Made by a program: the position numbers and the translations under genes
In this document: positions 1 through 6,958 of the stretch, piece by piece
Position numbering within the stretch: position 1 is the stretch's first letter
How the letters are laid out: each line of letters begins with the position of its first letter
The notes under the pieces: generated by a model
What the model was told of the DNA's origin: nothing
What the model saw: the letters and a program-made list of their open reading frames with translations, nothing else
The model's database searches: none
Source of the DNA: Opitutaceae bacterium
GTDB lineage: Bacteria; Verrucomicrobiota; Verrucomicrobiia; Opitutales; Opitutaceae
NCBI GenBank assembly: GCA_025352845.1
Contig: JANXSC010000530.1
Location: 1 to 8,629 of the forward strand
DNA length: 8,629 nt
Direction of reading: 5' to 3'

Positions 1-2
1 GC

Positions 3-159
3 CGGGCGCATCTCACTTTCAAGCAGTGGAGGCCGGTGCCGGGTGTAGCGCGCGCGGTCAGCCCGACCGCGCTGATCGACCCAGCACGGGCAGGCTGCCC
101 GTGCTACGTTGCGGCGCGTTTTCTCTTAAGACGGCCTGCAAGAAAGTGAGCTGCGCCCG
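3..159. repeat. Inverted-repeat-bounded element (MITE- or REP-like)
   Basis: The stretch 3-26 and the reverse complement of 136-159 match at 21 of 24 positions. Both begin CGGGCGCA and share CTCACTTTC and then GCAG. They enclose about 110 bp holding two further perfect-stem hairpins (52-72 and 83-105). No convincing coding frame is present. Such a nested arrangement in intergenic DNA is typical of non-autonomous repeats (MITE, REP or BIME-like). It sits just downstream of the minus-strand SPFH operon, so it may also act as its transcript end. No target duplication can be judged because the left arm begins at the window edge. Copy number in the genome is unknown, so the mobile-repeat reading is inference. 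Confidence 0.5.
45..107. repeat. Tandem GC-rich hairpin pair with GTAGC/GCTAC ends
   Basis: Hairpin A pairs GCGCGGTC (52-59) with GACCGCGC (65-72) around a 5-nt loop. Hairpin B pairs AGCACGGGCAG (83-93) with CTGCCCGTGCT (95-105), an 11-bp perfect stem around one central base. The unit is bounded by GTAGC (45-49) and GCTAC (103-107), themselves inverted. Two hairpins with short inverted ends resemble REP/BIME-type intergenic repeats. A T-rich stretch (GTTTTCTCTT, 118-127) follows hairpin B on the plus strand, so a terminator role in that direction is also possible. Confidence 0.55.
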
Positions 160-183
160 AGTCCGCCACAGTCGGCGCGACGC

Positions 184-381
184 CTATTTCTTCGGCCGGC
201 GGCCAATGCCCCAGATCAGCCAGACCGCCAGCGCGAGCAGCAAGATTAGCCACCAGAAATAACGGAGTTCCCGCGCCGCCATTTCCGCGAACGCCGCGGC
301 GCGCGGGAAAATAACAAACAACAGGACCGCCACGACGACCAGCGTGCCGAATTGCAAAAAGGCGCGCGTGCGCGGGGTCAT
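184..381 (-). CDS. Small two-helix membrane protein of the SPFH operon
   Basis: A 65-residue protein with two clear hydrophobic segments, about residues 9-28 and 41-60, joined by a short charged stretch (AEMAARELR) and ending in a basic tail (RRPKK). Its ATG overlaps the TGA of the upstream SPFH gene as ATGA (378-381), which indicates translational coupling and supports both the start and the reality of this small gene. I do not recognise the family. SPFH proteins are often encoded with a small membrane partner (NfeD proteins with stomatins and flotillins are the known case), but I see no NfeD-like OB domain here. A role as an accessory membrane subunit of the SPFH complex is inference from the operon only. 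Confidence 0.7.
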   Translation of the reverse strand: MTPRTRAFLQFGTLVVVAVLLFVIFPRAAAFAEMAARELRYFWWLILLLALAVWLIWGIGRRPKK

Positions 382-1199
382 GGGGTCGGCAGTTTCTCGA
401 CGGGACCAAGCGGCAGGAGCAGCGCGGCGCCGTTGTTGTCGGGGCCGGACGGCACCACCATTGGCGAACGGCCGTTCCAGCGCTCGACAATTTTCCAGCG
501 GAGATACGCCGGGCTCTGCCGCAGCGCCTCGCCGCGCACGCGGATGGCCTCGGCCTCGCCCTTCGCGCTGATTACGGCGGTCTCGGCCTCGACCTGCGTC
601 TGCACCTGCGTGAAGCGCGCCTGATTCGCCTGTTGCTCGGCGACCATCTTGGCCTCGATCGCTTTTTCGAGTTCGTGGGAGAGGTTGATGTCGCGCACGA
701 CGATGTCCTCGACGATGAGCAGCGTGCCGATTTTCTGCGTCGCGGAGGTGAGGGCCTTCTTTTTGATCTCCTCGCGGCTCTTCACGATTTGCTCGGCGGT
801 CAGGAGCGCGGTCACTTCCTTGATCGCCTCCTGCACGCGCGGGGCGATGAGGCTCTCGAACGGATCGCCGGCGAACTCGCGGTAGATTTGGACGACGGCC
901 GCCTCCGGCACGCGGTAGAGCACGCGCAGATCGATCTTTACCTGCTGGAGGTCGGATGAAAAACAGTCCGCATGCACCGTCTGGGTTTTCTGCTGGATGT
1001 TGACCGCGACGATGCTGGTGACGAACGGTGCCTTGAAGCCGAAGCCCGGCGCGAGGAAGTGATCCTCGGTCTTGCCGAGGGTGACCTTGAGGCCGCGCGT
1101 GCCCGGCTCGATCACGTAGCTCGTCGCGGAGGAAATGATGAGCAGCACGAACGCGAGCAGCGCCACGCCGATGAGCTTGGGCACGAGGGAGGGGTTCAT
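378..1199 (-). CDS. Prohibitin-type SPFH/Band 7 membrane protein (second paralog)
   Basis: A 273-residue protein with an N-terminal membrane anchor (about residues 8-28). An SPFH/Band 7 domain follows (YVIEPGTRGLKVTLG at 28-42, then FGFKAPFVTSI and FESLIAPRVQEA). Next is a charged, probably coiled-coil stretch (about 172-228) containing AKGEAEAI. It aligns without gaps to the upstream SPFH protein over roughly the first 250 residues, so the pair is a tandem duplication. Prohibitin and HflK/HflC pairs form large hetero-oligomeric rings or cages in the membrane and influence proteases and membrane organisation; that role is inferred here. I chose the ATG at 1199 because it precedes the membrane anchor as in the paralog and lies 4 nt after the upstream stop. 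A longer start at 1256 adds a proline-rich stretch lying inside the upstream gene. No clear Shine-Dalgarno is visible, so coupling is likely. Confidence 0.88.
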   Translation of the reverse strand: MNPSLVPKLIGVALLAFVLLIISSATSYVIEPGTRGLKVTLGKTEDHFLAPGFGFKAPFVTSIVAVNIQQKTQTVHADCFSSDLQQVKIDLRVLYRVPEAAVVQIYREFAGDPFESLIAPRVQEAIKEVTALLTAEQIVKSREEIKKKALTSATQKIGTLLIVEDIVVRDINLSHELEKAIEAKMVAEQQANQARFTQVQTQVEAETAVISAKGEAEAIRVRGEALRQSPAYLRWKIVERWNGRSPMVVPSGPDNNGAALLLPLGPVEKLPTP

Positions 1200-1203
1200 G
1201 GAT

Positions 1204-2067
1204 TCAGCGAGTGGCCGGACGGTTCGCAGCGGCCGGCTGGGTGGGGGAGGGGGCATTGGACTTCTGGGTTTTGAGACGTTCGATGTCCTGCAGCGTGAGC
1301 ACTACCTTGTCGCCGCCGCCGATCACGATGGGCGCGATGCCGTCCCATTTGTCGACGATCTGGAGATCAACGAAGGCAGGGTTCTTCTTCAGCGCATCGC
1401 CGCGGATCATGATCGATTCGGCCTCGCCCTTCGCGCGGATGACAGCGGTGTCGGCCTCGATTTGGACGCGCTGCTGGAGGTATTTTGATTTCGAGGCCTC
1501 CTGCTCCTGCACCATCTTCGCCTCGATGGCGTGTTCGAGTTCCTTGGTGAGCGCGATGTTTTGGATCACGATGTCCTCGATCACGAGGAGCGTGCCGAGT
1601 TTGCGGCGCGCGATTTCGAGCGAGCGCGTTTTGATCTGCTCGCGGTTTTTCACGATCTGTTCGGCGCTTTGCAGCGCGGCGACTTCCTTCAACGCCTCCT
1701 GCACGCGGGGCGCGATAAGGCTCTCGAACGGACTGCCGTAGTAATCCTGGAAGAGTTTCACGACCGAGGTTTCGGGGATGCGGAACAGCACCTTGAGGTC
1801 GACGGTGATCTGCTGGAGGTCCGCCGAGTAGCACTCCGCCTTGTCCTCCGCGGTCTGCTGGCGGATGGAGATTTGGTTGATGGAGGTGATGAACGGCGCC
1901 TTCAGCCCGAAGCCCTCCGGCTTAAACGTGCGCGACACTTCGCCCATCGTCACCTGCACGCCGCGGTAGCCGGGCTTCACCACATAGGTGCCGGAGAAGG
2001 CCATGATGATGCCGCAAAAAATCAGCAGCGCGACTCCGATGATCCTGACGATGGCTTGAGGGGTCAT
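1204..2067 (-). CDS. Prohibitin-type SPFH/Band 7 membrane protein (first paralog)
   Basis: A 287-residue protein: membrane anchor at about residues 7-27; SPFH/Band 7 domain from YVVKPGYRGVQVTMG (28-42) through FGLKAPFITSI and FESLIAPRVQEALKEV; helical, charged region at about 172-228 with AKGEAES; then a Pro/Ala-rich tail (about 269-287) that the paralog lacks. Known family members (prohibitins, HflK/HflC, stomatins) assemble into membrane-attached rings and often bind FtsH-type proteases. Prohibitin type is favoured over HflK/C by overall sequence feel, not by a decisive motif. It is the first gene of a three-gene minus-strand operon. I chose ATG 2067 because it directly precedes the anchor; an in-frame start at 2115 would add a poor 16-residue extension. 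No strong Shine-Dalgarno is seen. The promoter must lie in the 141-bp gap shared with the divergent DUF3943 gene. Confidence 0.88.
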   Translation of the reverse strand: MTPQAIVRIIGVALLIFCGIIMAFSGTYVVKPGYRGVQVTMGEVSRTFKPEGFGLKAPFITSINQISIRQQTAEDKAECYSADLQQITVDLKVLFRIPETSVVKLFQDYYGSPFESLIAPRVQEALKEVAALQSAEQIVKNREQIKTRSLEIARRKLGTLLVIEDIVIQNIALTKELEHAIEAKMVQEQEASKSKYLQQRVQIEADTAVIRAKGEAESIMIRGDALKKNPAFVDLQIVDKWDGIAPIVIGGGDKVVLTLQDIERLKTQKSNAPSPTQPAAANRPATR

Positions 2068-2208
2068 GGTGCGAGTTGAGAACGTGAGGGATAGGCGGGC
2101 GGGGTCGCGACACAAGCATCATGGGCCGGAAAACAACCAAACGGGTTCGACGGTTGCAGCGGGTAAGACCCCATATGGTTCAACCCACGGTTTCCCTACG
2201 CTGAAGGA
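2068..2208. promoter_or_regulatory. Divergent intergenic region between SPFH operon and DUF3943 gene
   Basis: These 141 bp separate two divergent transcription units and must hold both promoters. I cannot assign convincing -35/-10 boxes. TTGCAG (2154-2159) and TATGGT (2174-2179) are only 14 bp apart. A weak foldback exists (GGTTG 2152-2156 with CAACC 2181-2185, enclosing GGGT-AAG-ACCC). AAGGA lies directly against the ATG at 2209, too close for a normal ribosome binding site. Confidence 0.3.
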
Positions 2209-3666
2209 ATGCAAAAACCGAATCGCCGCTGGATGATGAGTATGGCGGCCTTCATCACCGCCGCGTGCTTCGCCTTCGCTCCGGCGGCCGCCGCCGCAGA
2301 AACGGATCCGACGCTGCTGCGTGGGGCGCGAACGTCGGTGTTGGACTGGGAAACGGGGGCAAACCAGAGCGTCATCATCCCCGCCGTCGAGATCCCGATC
2401 TTCCTCGTGGCACTCAACCTTTACGACCGGCGCGTCAATGGCCGCGAAGTCTACGGTTCCACACTCAACACGACCGCCGATCACCTTCCGCCCAAGTCGT
2501 GGAAATTCGACGAGGACCCGTTTAACGTGAACCAGTTTTCGCACCCCTATCTCGGGGCCACGATGCACGGGCTGGCGCGATCCTCCGGTCTCAGTTTCTG
2601 GCAGGCGCTGGTGTATAGCAACGTCGGCAGTTTTGCGTGGGAGATGGCCGGCGAACGGGGCCCGGCCAGCATCAACGACATGATCACGACCAGCCAGGCC
2701 GGCAGCCTGCTGGGCGAGTCGCTCTTTCGCATGGCGAGCCTGCTGCTGGAAAACGGCAACCAGCGCCCCGGCTTCTGGCGCGAGTTGGGCGCGGCGGCGC
2801 TGTTGCCTCCGTTGGGCTTCAATCGGTTCGTTTACGGCGACCGGTTCAAGACGGTCTTCCCCAGCCATCATCCGGCCCGGTTCTGGCAACTCCGCCTCGG
2901 AGCGAGTGCGGACGCAAAGGTGAGCGACAACAGTGCGACGAGCACCGTGAAGCGGCAGGAAGTGATTCTGGATTTCTCGATGGCGTATGGCCTCCCCGGT
3001 CAGCCGGGTTACACCTATGAGCGGCCGTTCGATTATTTTCATTTCGAGTTTGCCGCGCTGACGAGCGCCCACACCCACAACTGGCTGGAAAATATTCTCT
3101 GCCGCGGGCTGCTTTGGGGAAAAGAGTATGAAGCCGGCGACAACTATGCGGGCATCTTCGGCGTCTATGGCAGCTACGACTACATCTCGCCGCAGATCTT
3201 TCGCGTCTCGAGCACGGCGGTTTCGCTTGGCACCACCGCCCAATATTGGATCGCGAAGAAGGTTGCGCTGCAGGGCTCGGTGTTGGGCGGGGTCGGCTTC
3301 GGCGGCGCCGGCACCAATCTCTTCAAGGGGGAACGCGATTATCATTACGGCATCACGCCCCAGGGGCTGGTCGCGCTCCGGGTGATTTTTGGCGAGCGCA
3401 CCATGATCGACCTGACGGCCCGGGAATACTACATCAGCGGCACCGGCTCCGACGACAAACGCGGCTCGGAAACGATTTTCCGCGGCAACGCGGGAATCGT
3501 CGTGCGCGTTTACGGGCGCAATGCGCTGGGCATTCACTACGTCGCCTCCCACCGCGATGCGCACTACAAGACCTTCCCCAACCGGCATCAGACCGTGGGC
3601 ACCGTGAGCCTGACCTACACTTATCTCAGCGATATCGGTTTTGGCGCGGTGGGCGCGCGGCTGTAA
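2209..3666 (+). CDS. DUF3943 domain-containing exported protein, probable outer-membrane barrel
   Basis: A 485-residue protein. Residues 1-30 form a signal peptide: basic start (QKPNRR), hydrophobic core, AAAAA then ETDP as a probable cleavage site. The DUF3943 signature occupies about 98-183: a DPFNVNQFSHPYLG stretch, then GLARSSGLSFWQALVY, WEMAGERGPASINDMITT and GSLLGESLFRMASLLLE. The C-terminal half (about 222-485) alternates short polar and aromatic strands (for example FDYFHFEF, GIFGVYGSYDY, TVSLTYTYLSDIGFGAVGARL), as in an outer-membrane beta-barrel. The function of DUF3943 is not established. The PAP2 gene starts 31 bp downstream on the same strand, so a joint role in envelope lipid or LPS metabolism is a reasonable guess. 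I prefer M1 because it supplies the basic n-region; M9 or M10 would also leave a usable signal peptide. A long open frame on the opposite strand is a high-GC shadow. Confidence 0.88.
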   Translation: MQKPNRRWMMSMAAFITAACFAFAPAAAAAETDPTLLRGARTSVLDWETGANQSVIIPAVEIPIFLVALNLYDRRVNGREVYGSTLNTTADHLPPKSWKFDEDPFNVNQFSHPYLGATMHGLARSSGLSFWQALVYSNVGSFAWEMAGERGPASINDMITTSQAGSLLGESLFRMASLLLENGNQRPGFWRELGAAALLPPLGFNRFVYGDRFKTVFPSHHPARFWQLRLGASADAKVSDNSATSTVKRQEVILDFSMAYGLPGQPGYTYERPFDYFHFEFAALTSAHTHNWLENILCRGLLWGKEYEAGDNYAGIFGVYGSYDYISPQIFRVSSTAVSLGTTAQYWIAKKVALQGSVLGGVGFGGAGTNLFKGERDYHYGITPQGLVALRVIFGERTMIDLTAREYYISGTGSDDKRGSETIFRGNAGIVVRVYGRNALGIHYVASHRDAHYKTFPNRHQTVGTVSLTYTYLSDIGFGAVGARL

Positions 3667-3697
3667 GCTTCGAACACCCGCGAACCTCCCCTTTCTC

Positions 3698-4252
3698 ATG
3701 AAATCCTCCCTCTCGTTCCGGCTTGTCTCGCTGCTCTGCTTCGTCCTGCCCGCCGCTTTGCCGGCGGCTGACTACATGGCGTCGCGAACCGACACCTATA
3801 CCCGTGTCGGCGGCCTGTTGTCGTTTGTGATGCCGGCTGTGGCGTTCGGTGCGACGGCCTACATGAAGGATGGCGAGGGTGCGTGGCAGGTCACCAAGTC
3901 CATGGCCGTCACGGGGGTCATTACGCTCGGGTTCAAATATTCGGTCCGCTCCCGGCGGCCGAATGGCGACCCATACTCCTTTCCTTCGGGACATGCCGCG
4001 TTCGCGATGGCCAGTGCCCAATTTCTCGGCCAGCGCTACGGGTGGGAGTATGGCGTCCCGGCGTATGTGTTGGCGGCGTTTTCCGCTCACAGCCGCGTGT
4101 GGGCGCACGAGCATTATCTCAAGGATGTGGCCGCGGGGACGGTCATTGGCATCGTCTCGACCTACTTCTTCACCACGCCGTATCACGGCTGGCATGTCCG
4201 GCCCGAATTTTCCGGCGGGGCCGGGAGTTTGAAACTTTCGCGGAGTTTTTGA
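3698..4252 (+). CDS. PAP2-family phosphatase (membrane/envelope acid phosphatase)
   Basis: A 184-residue protein with an N-terminal signal or first membrane helix (residues 1-23, ending ALPAA) and further hydrophobic segments at about 36-55, 66-80, 118-130 and 144-158. All three PAP2 catalytic motifs are intact: K80-X6-R87-P88, P96-S97-G98-H99, and S132-R133-X5-H139-X3-D143. The family removes phosphate from lipid phosphates (phosphatidate, undecaprenyl pyrophosphate, lipid A) at the periplasmic face; the histidine of the last motif is the nucleophile. The substrate here is not determined. The ATG at 3698 precedes a good signal sequence, and the frame extending upstream overlaps the DUF3943 gene without adding a domain. 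The 31-bp gap from DUF3943 suggests co-transcription. There is no recognisable Shine-Dalgarno. Confidence 0.9.
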   Translation: MKSSLSFRLVSLLCFVLPAALPAADYMASRTDTYTRVGGLLSFVMPAVAFGATAYMKDGEGAWQVTKSMAVTGVITLGFKYSVRSRRPNGDPYSFPSGHAAFAMASAQFLGQRYGWEYGVPAYVLAAFSAHSRVWAHEHYLKDVAAGTVIGIVSTYFFTTPYHGWHVRPEFSGGAGSLKLSRSF

Positions 4253-4282
4253 CGGCCAACTCGGATCGGGCCGGCGGCGCCA

Positions 4283-4298
4283 CGCCGGGAAACCGGCG
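4283..4298 (+). terminator. GAAA-tetraloop hairpin downstream of the PAP2 gene
   Basis: CGCCGG (4283-4288), loop GAAA, CCGGCG (4293-4298): a perfect 6-bp GC stem with a GNRA-type loop, 31 nt after the PAP2 stop. No T-tract follows directly; the nearest is 4341-4347. It may be part of a transcript end between the convergent PAP2 and GNAT genes. The rest of 4253-4409 is GC-rich, with a second palindrome (GCGGCGCGCCGC, 4304-4315), and shows no gene. Confidence 0.3.
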
Positions 4299-4409
4299 CC
4301 GGAGCGGCGCGCCGCGAAACAAACATCGTCGAGCCGGGAATTTTTTTCGCCGCGTGGGTGTGGGTGGGGCGTGTTTGCGATCCGGCTGACGGCGGTTTTT
4401 TCGGCCGGC

Positions 4410-4955
4410 TCAGCTCGCGGTCGCGGGCCGCTTTCTCATGCGCACGACGGGCATCGTCGCGCCGTTGGGTAGCGGGATTTCGAAACGCTCCACGGTCTCA
4501 TAGGCGAACGCCGCGTAGAGTGGCGCGCCGGCGAGGGTGGCGACGGTGTCGATCTGGCGAAAGCCGGCGGCGAGCGCGGCGGCCTCGGACAGCTCCATGA
4601 TTCTCCGGCCGATGCCGCGGCGCGCGTAGGCGGGATGGATGAAAAACGCGCGGATCATCGCAGGCTCCGTCGCGGGATCACGCAGCGGATCGACGCCCGT
4701 CTTTGCGCGGTCGCCGCCGTGGAGGGTCTTGCGTTTGCTCCAGCCGCCGCAGCCGACCACGCGCTCGCCGTCGAGCGCGACAAAGTAGGTGCCGTCGCGG
4801 ATGAGCTGGCTGTCGACGCCGAAGACCGTGCCGATCGCGCCCTCGATCTGCGCCTCGGAGTAGAAGCCGACTTGGAGTTTCCGCGCCGAGAGAGGAATCA
4901 ATTCCTCCAGCGCGGGGATGTCGTCGAGGGCGGCGAGGCGGTAGGTGAGGGTCAC
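4410..4955 (-). CDS. GNAT family N-acetyltransferase
   Basis: A 181-residue single-domain protein. A beta strand (YFVALDGERVVGCGGW, 57-72) leads to the acetyl-CoA-binding motif A: strand MIRAFFIHPAY (100-110) followed by the pyrophosphate loop R112-R-G-I-G-R117 and helix IMELSEAAALAAG. The closing part (TVATLAGAPLYAAFAYETVERFEI, about 137-160, with LYAAFAYE as the usual late GNAT helix-loop) completes the fold. GNAT enzymes move an acetyl group from acetyl-CoA to an amine on a small molecule or protein; the acceptor cannot be told. The start is GTG (4953-4955), with GGAAGA about 8-10 nt upstream as a possible ribosome binding site. It lies 75 bp downstream of the MFS gene on the same strand and may share its transcript. 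It converges with the PAP2 gene. Confidence 0.88.
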   Translation of the reverse strand: MTLTYRLAALDDIPALEELIPLSARKLQVGFYSEAQIEGAIGTVFGVDSQLIRDGTYFVALDGERVVGCGGWSKRKTLHGGDRAKTGVDPLRDPATEPAMIRAFFIHPAYARRGIGRRIMELSEAAALAAGFRQIDTVATLAGAPLYAAFAYETVERFEIPLPNGATMPVVRMRKRPATAS

Positions 4956-5030
4956 GGGATTATCTTCCCATCTTCTCCGACCGAGCGAGACCGGGCGAGG
5001 CGCATGTGATCGGTTTTCCGCCGGGTGCTT

Positions 5031-6275
5031 TCACTTCGCGCCAACCGGCGGGCCTTCGCCGTGCATCAGCCCCGCGCCCCGGCCGCGATAGGCCGCGAGA
5101 AAGAAGACCAGCACCGCGACCGAAGCCACCGTGAGACCGCTCCAGAACTGCGGCCACCGCGTCGCGCCGCCGGCTGTGCAGGCGGCGAACCACGCGCCCG
5201 TGCCGAGGTAGCCGACCATGTTGCCCACGCCGCTGTTCGTGAGCGTCATCAGCGCCTGCGCGCGTCCGCGCCACGCGGGCTCGACGCGCTGGTCGAGGTA
5301 GATTTGCGCGGTGATGAGCACGAGCGTGAACGACGCGCCATGCACGAGCACACCCGTGAGCAGCCCCCACGGCGTCCCGATGGCGGAGAGCGCGAAGCGC
5401 ACCACGCCCAGGGCGAGGCCGCACGCGATGATCCACTTTAGCCGCCACCGCAGCAGCAGCCCGCCCAGCGCGAGCATGCAGACGATCTCCGTGATCTGGC
5501 CGAGGCTCATCCAGGCCGTCGTGTGCACGAGGCCCAGCTCCCGCAGGTGCGGCGGCGTGTAGGGATAAAATCCCGCGAGCGGAATCGTGAAGAGCGCGGT
5601 CGTGAGAAACACCACGCGGTGGTCGCGATTCCGGAGGAGCGTGAGCGCGTCGAGCCCAAACCGCTGCGTCCACGTGAGGCCCGCCGCGGCCCGCGGCGTT
5701 GCCAGCGCCGGCAGCCAGAAGGTCATCGCGCTCACGCCCACCCACATCGCGGCGCCACCGTAGCCCGCGAGCGTGGATTGATCCGCGCCCAGCGCGCTCA
5801 CGAGCAGGCAGCCGCCCATCCACCCGGTCGTCGCCATCGCGCGGAGCGGGCCGAATTCCCGCTTCGCATTCGCGAGCCGCGCGAAGACGATCGTCGAGGC
5901 GACACTCCACGTCGGCGACGAGCAGAACGCGTGCAGCAGGATCGCCGCGAGCACGAGCCACGGGCTCGCCCCGGCGCGGATCGCCGTGCTCGCGAGCGCC
6001 ATCGCGATGGCCGTCGCCAGCGCGAGCCAGCGCAGCACCTTGACCGGCGACGCGTGCCGATCCGCCATCGCGCCGAAGAGCAGCGGCGAGACAAACGCCG
6101 CCACGCCCGACGTCGCAAACGCCCACGGCCGGATGTGCGCCAGCCCGTGCGCCTCGAGCACCGTGCTCAGCGGCACAAACCACATGCTCAGCGCCGCCCC
6201 CTGCAGGAGAAACAGCCCGATGAGTTCCGCATATTCCGCGCGGCGGAGAGTGGTCAGCACGCGCGGAGCAGACAC
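5031..6275 (-). CDS. MFS transporter, nucleoside:H+ symporter (NupG)-like
   Basis: A 414-residue integral membrane protein with about 12 hydrophobic segments in two six-helix halves, split by a charged loop near 193-220. Features seen in NupG/XapB-type nucleoside symporters include FGPLRAMATTGW (141-152), YPYTPPHLRELG (237-248), LGQITEIVCMLAL (258-270) followed by a basic RWRLKW turn, and HGASFTLVLITAQIYLDQR (312-330). Family members import nucleosides with protons across the inner membrane. Substrate assignment is by resemblance only; sugar or other solutes are possible. The start is GTG (6273-6275), chosen because it gives a short basic N-terminus before helix 1; no clear Shine-Dalgarno is seen. 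GC is high (42 of 60 at 5401-5460), so long frames on other strands and phases overlap it; they lack any domain sense. Confidence 0.85.
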   Translation of the reverse strand: MSAPRVLTTLRRAEYAELIGLFLLQGAALSMWFVPLSTVLEAHGLAHIRPWAFATSGVAAFVSPLLFGAMADRHASPVKVLRWLALATAIAMALASTAIRAGASPWLVLAAILLHAFCSSPTWSVASTIVFARLANAKREFGPLRAMATTGWMGGCLLVSALGADQSTLAGYGGAAMWVGVSAMTFWLPALATPRAAAGLTWTQRFGLDALTLLRNRDHRVVFLTTALFTIPLAGFYPYTPPHLRELGLVHTTAWMSLGQITEIVCMLALGGLLLRWRLKWIIACGLALGVVRFALSAIGTPWGLLTGVLVHGASFTLVLITAQIYLDQRVEPAWRGRAQALMTLTNSGVGNMVGYLGTGAWFAACTAGGATRWPQFWSGLTVASVAVLVFFLAAYRGRGAGLMHGEGPPVGAK

Positions 6276-6355
6276 GAGGCGGAGGTGAGTTCAAGCTTTG
6301 GGGCTGCCAAACCCCCTGGCGTGCGCGGAAAAGGCAAAATCTCTTATTTCCCTGT

Positions 6356-6958
6356 TCAGTGTATCGGTGTAGGTGGCCGCTTTTTCTGAGGAAATGGAGG
6401 AATCATGTCCTCGACCTCCGCGCTGAACGCTTGCACCCCCTGTAACGCATCCTCACGTAGTGCACTAACGACCATGGGCTCTTTTTTTAGGGTTCTCAAT
6501 TCGTGACGTCTGCGGCGTTCTCTAACCAAGTGTTCCGCATTCAAATCAAGTTTCCTAATGTGATAGCGACCAGCGGGGGTTGCTCCCCAGATTTCGAAGG
6601 TATTAGGATCCTCGAACAGATGCTTGCCGTAATCTTGCTCCTCGCAGGGATTCAGGAAGCGAATTCCAAGCGCACGCTGTTCGGAAGTGGGCCATTCATT
6701 GCTCTTCTTCCCATTGCAATGTCGTGATGCTAGCAGGAGGTTCTTGTAGGCGTTCTTTTGTGGATGCCTGAGCGTCGGATTGTGATGGTCGATGTCCATG
6801 CCGCCAACGCCACCGACTCGCTGTAGATGTTGACCCGAATAAGCACATCTCTTCTCAAAATCAATTAGCAGGAACTTGAGGTAATTCCGGTGCTTGAAAT
6901 AATACTGCGGGGGCTGTTGCTTACGCTTTATGCGAGGTGAGTCGCTGGAGTCGGACAT
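6356..6958 (-). CDS. HNH endonuclease, PtuB-like, last gene of a three-gene cassette
   Basis: A 200-residue protein. A basic N-terminus (IKRKQQPPQYYFKHRNYLKF) precedes the HNH core. The core has C38-A-Y-S41, then MDIDHHNP with D57-H58-H59, N73 in YKNLLLAS, and H80-C-N-x-K84. A C-terminal part (about 100-150: FLNPCEEQD, an acidic stretch, GRYHIRKLDLN, then a basic helix LVRERRRRHEL) follows the order seen in PtuB/TIGR02646-like HNH nucleases. These cut DNA or RNA and occur in defence systems such as Septu. In those relatives the fold is held by two CxxC-type pairs; here one cysteine of each pair is serine (S41 and S78). The ATG at 6958 lies 38 nt inside the preceding gene, with no Shine-Dalgarno, so coupled translation is likely. 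Base composition is low for this locus (23 of 60 GC at 6841-6900), pointing to transfer. Confidence 0.82.
   Translation of the reverse strand: MSDSSDSPRIKRKQQPPQYYFKHRNYLKFLLIDFEKRCAYSGQHLQRVGGVGGMDIDHHNPTLRHPQKNAYKNLLLASRHCNGKKSNEWPTSEQRALGIRFLNPCEEQDYGKHLFEDPNTFEIWGATPAGRYHIRKLDLNAEHLVRERRRRHELRTLKKEPMVVSALREDALQGVQAFSAEVEDMIPPFPQKKRPPTPIH

Noticed and set aside
2119..3699. Long open frame (526 codons) on the minus strand opposite the DUF3943 gene
   Set aside because: It is rich in Arg, Gly, Ala, Val and His, has no domain sense, and lies fully antisense to a gene with a signal peptide and a recognisable domain. It is a high-GC shadow.
4382..4408. CCGGC..GCCGG with a T run as a terminator next to the GNAT stop
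   Set aside because: The T run lies in the loop rather than after the stem, and the stem is only 5 bp with a long loop.
4960..6294. Minus-strand 444-codon frame overlapping the MFS transporter
   Set aside because: Arg/Ala/Gly-rich with no hydrophobic pattern; the overlapping frame gives a clean 12-helix transporter.
6295..6325. Possible terminator between the HNH and MFS genes (GGGG..CCCC)
   Set aside because: Only a 4-5 bp stem, with no T-tract in a suitable position.
5523..6389. Plus-strand 288-codon frame antisense to the MFS gene
   Set aside because: Extremely Arg/Glu/His-rich, as expected from reading the complement of a GC-rich membrane-protein gene.
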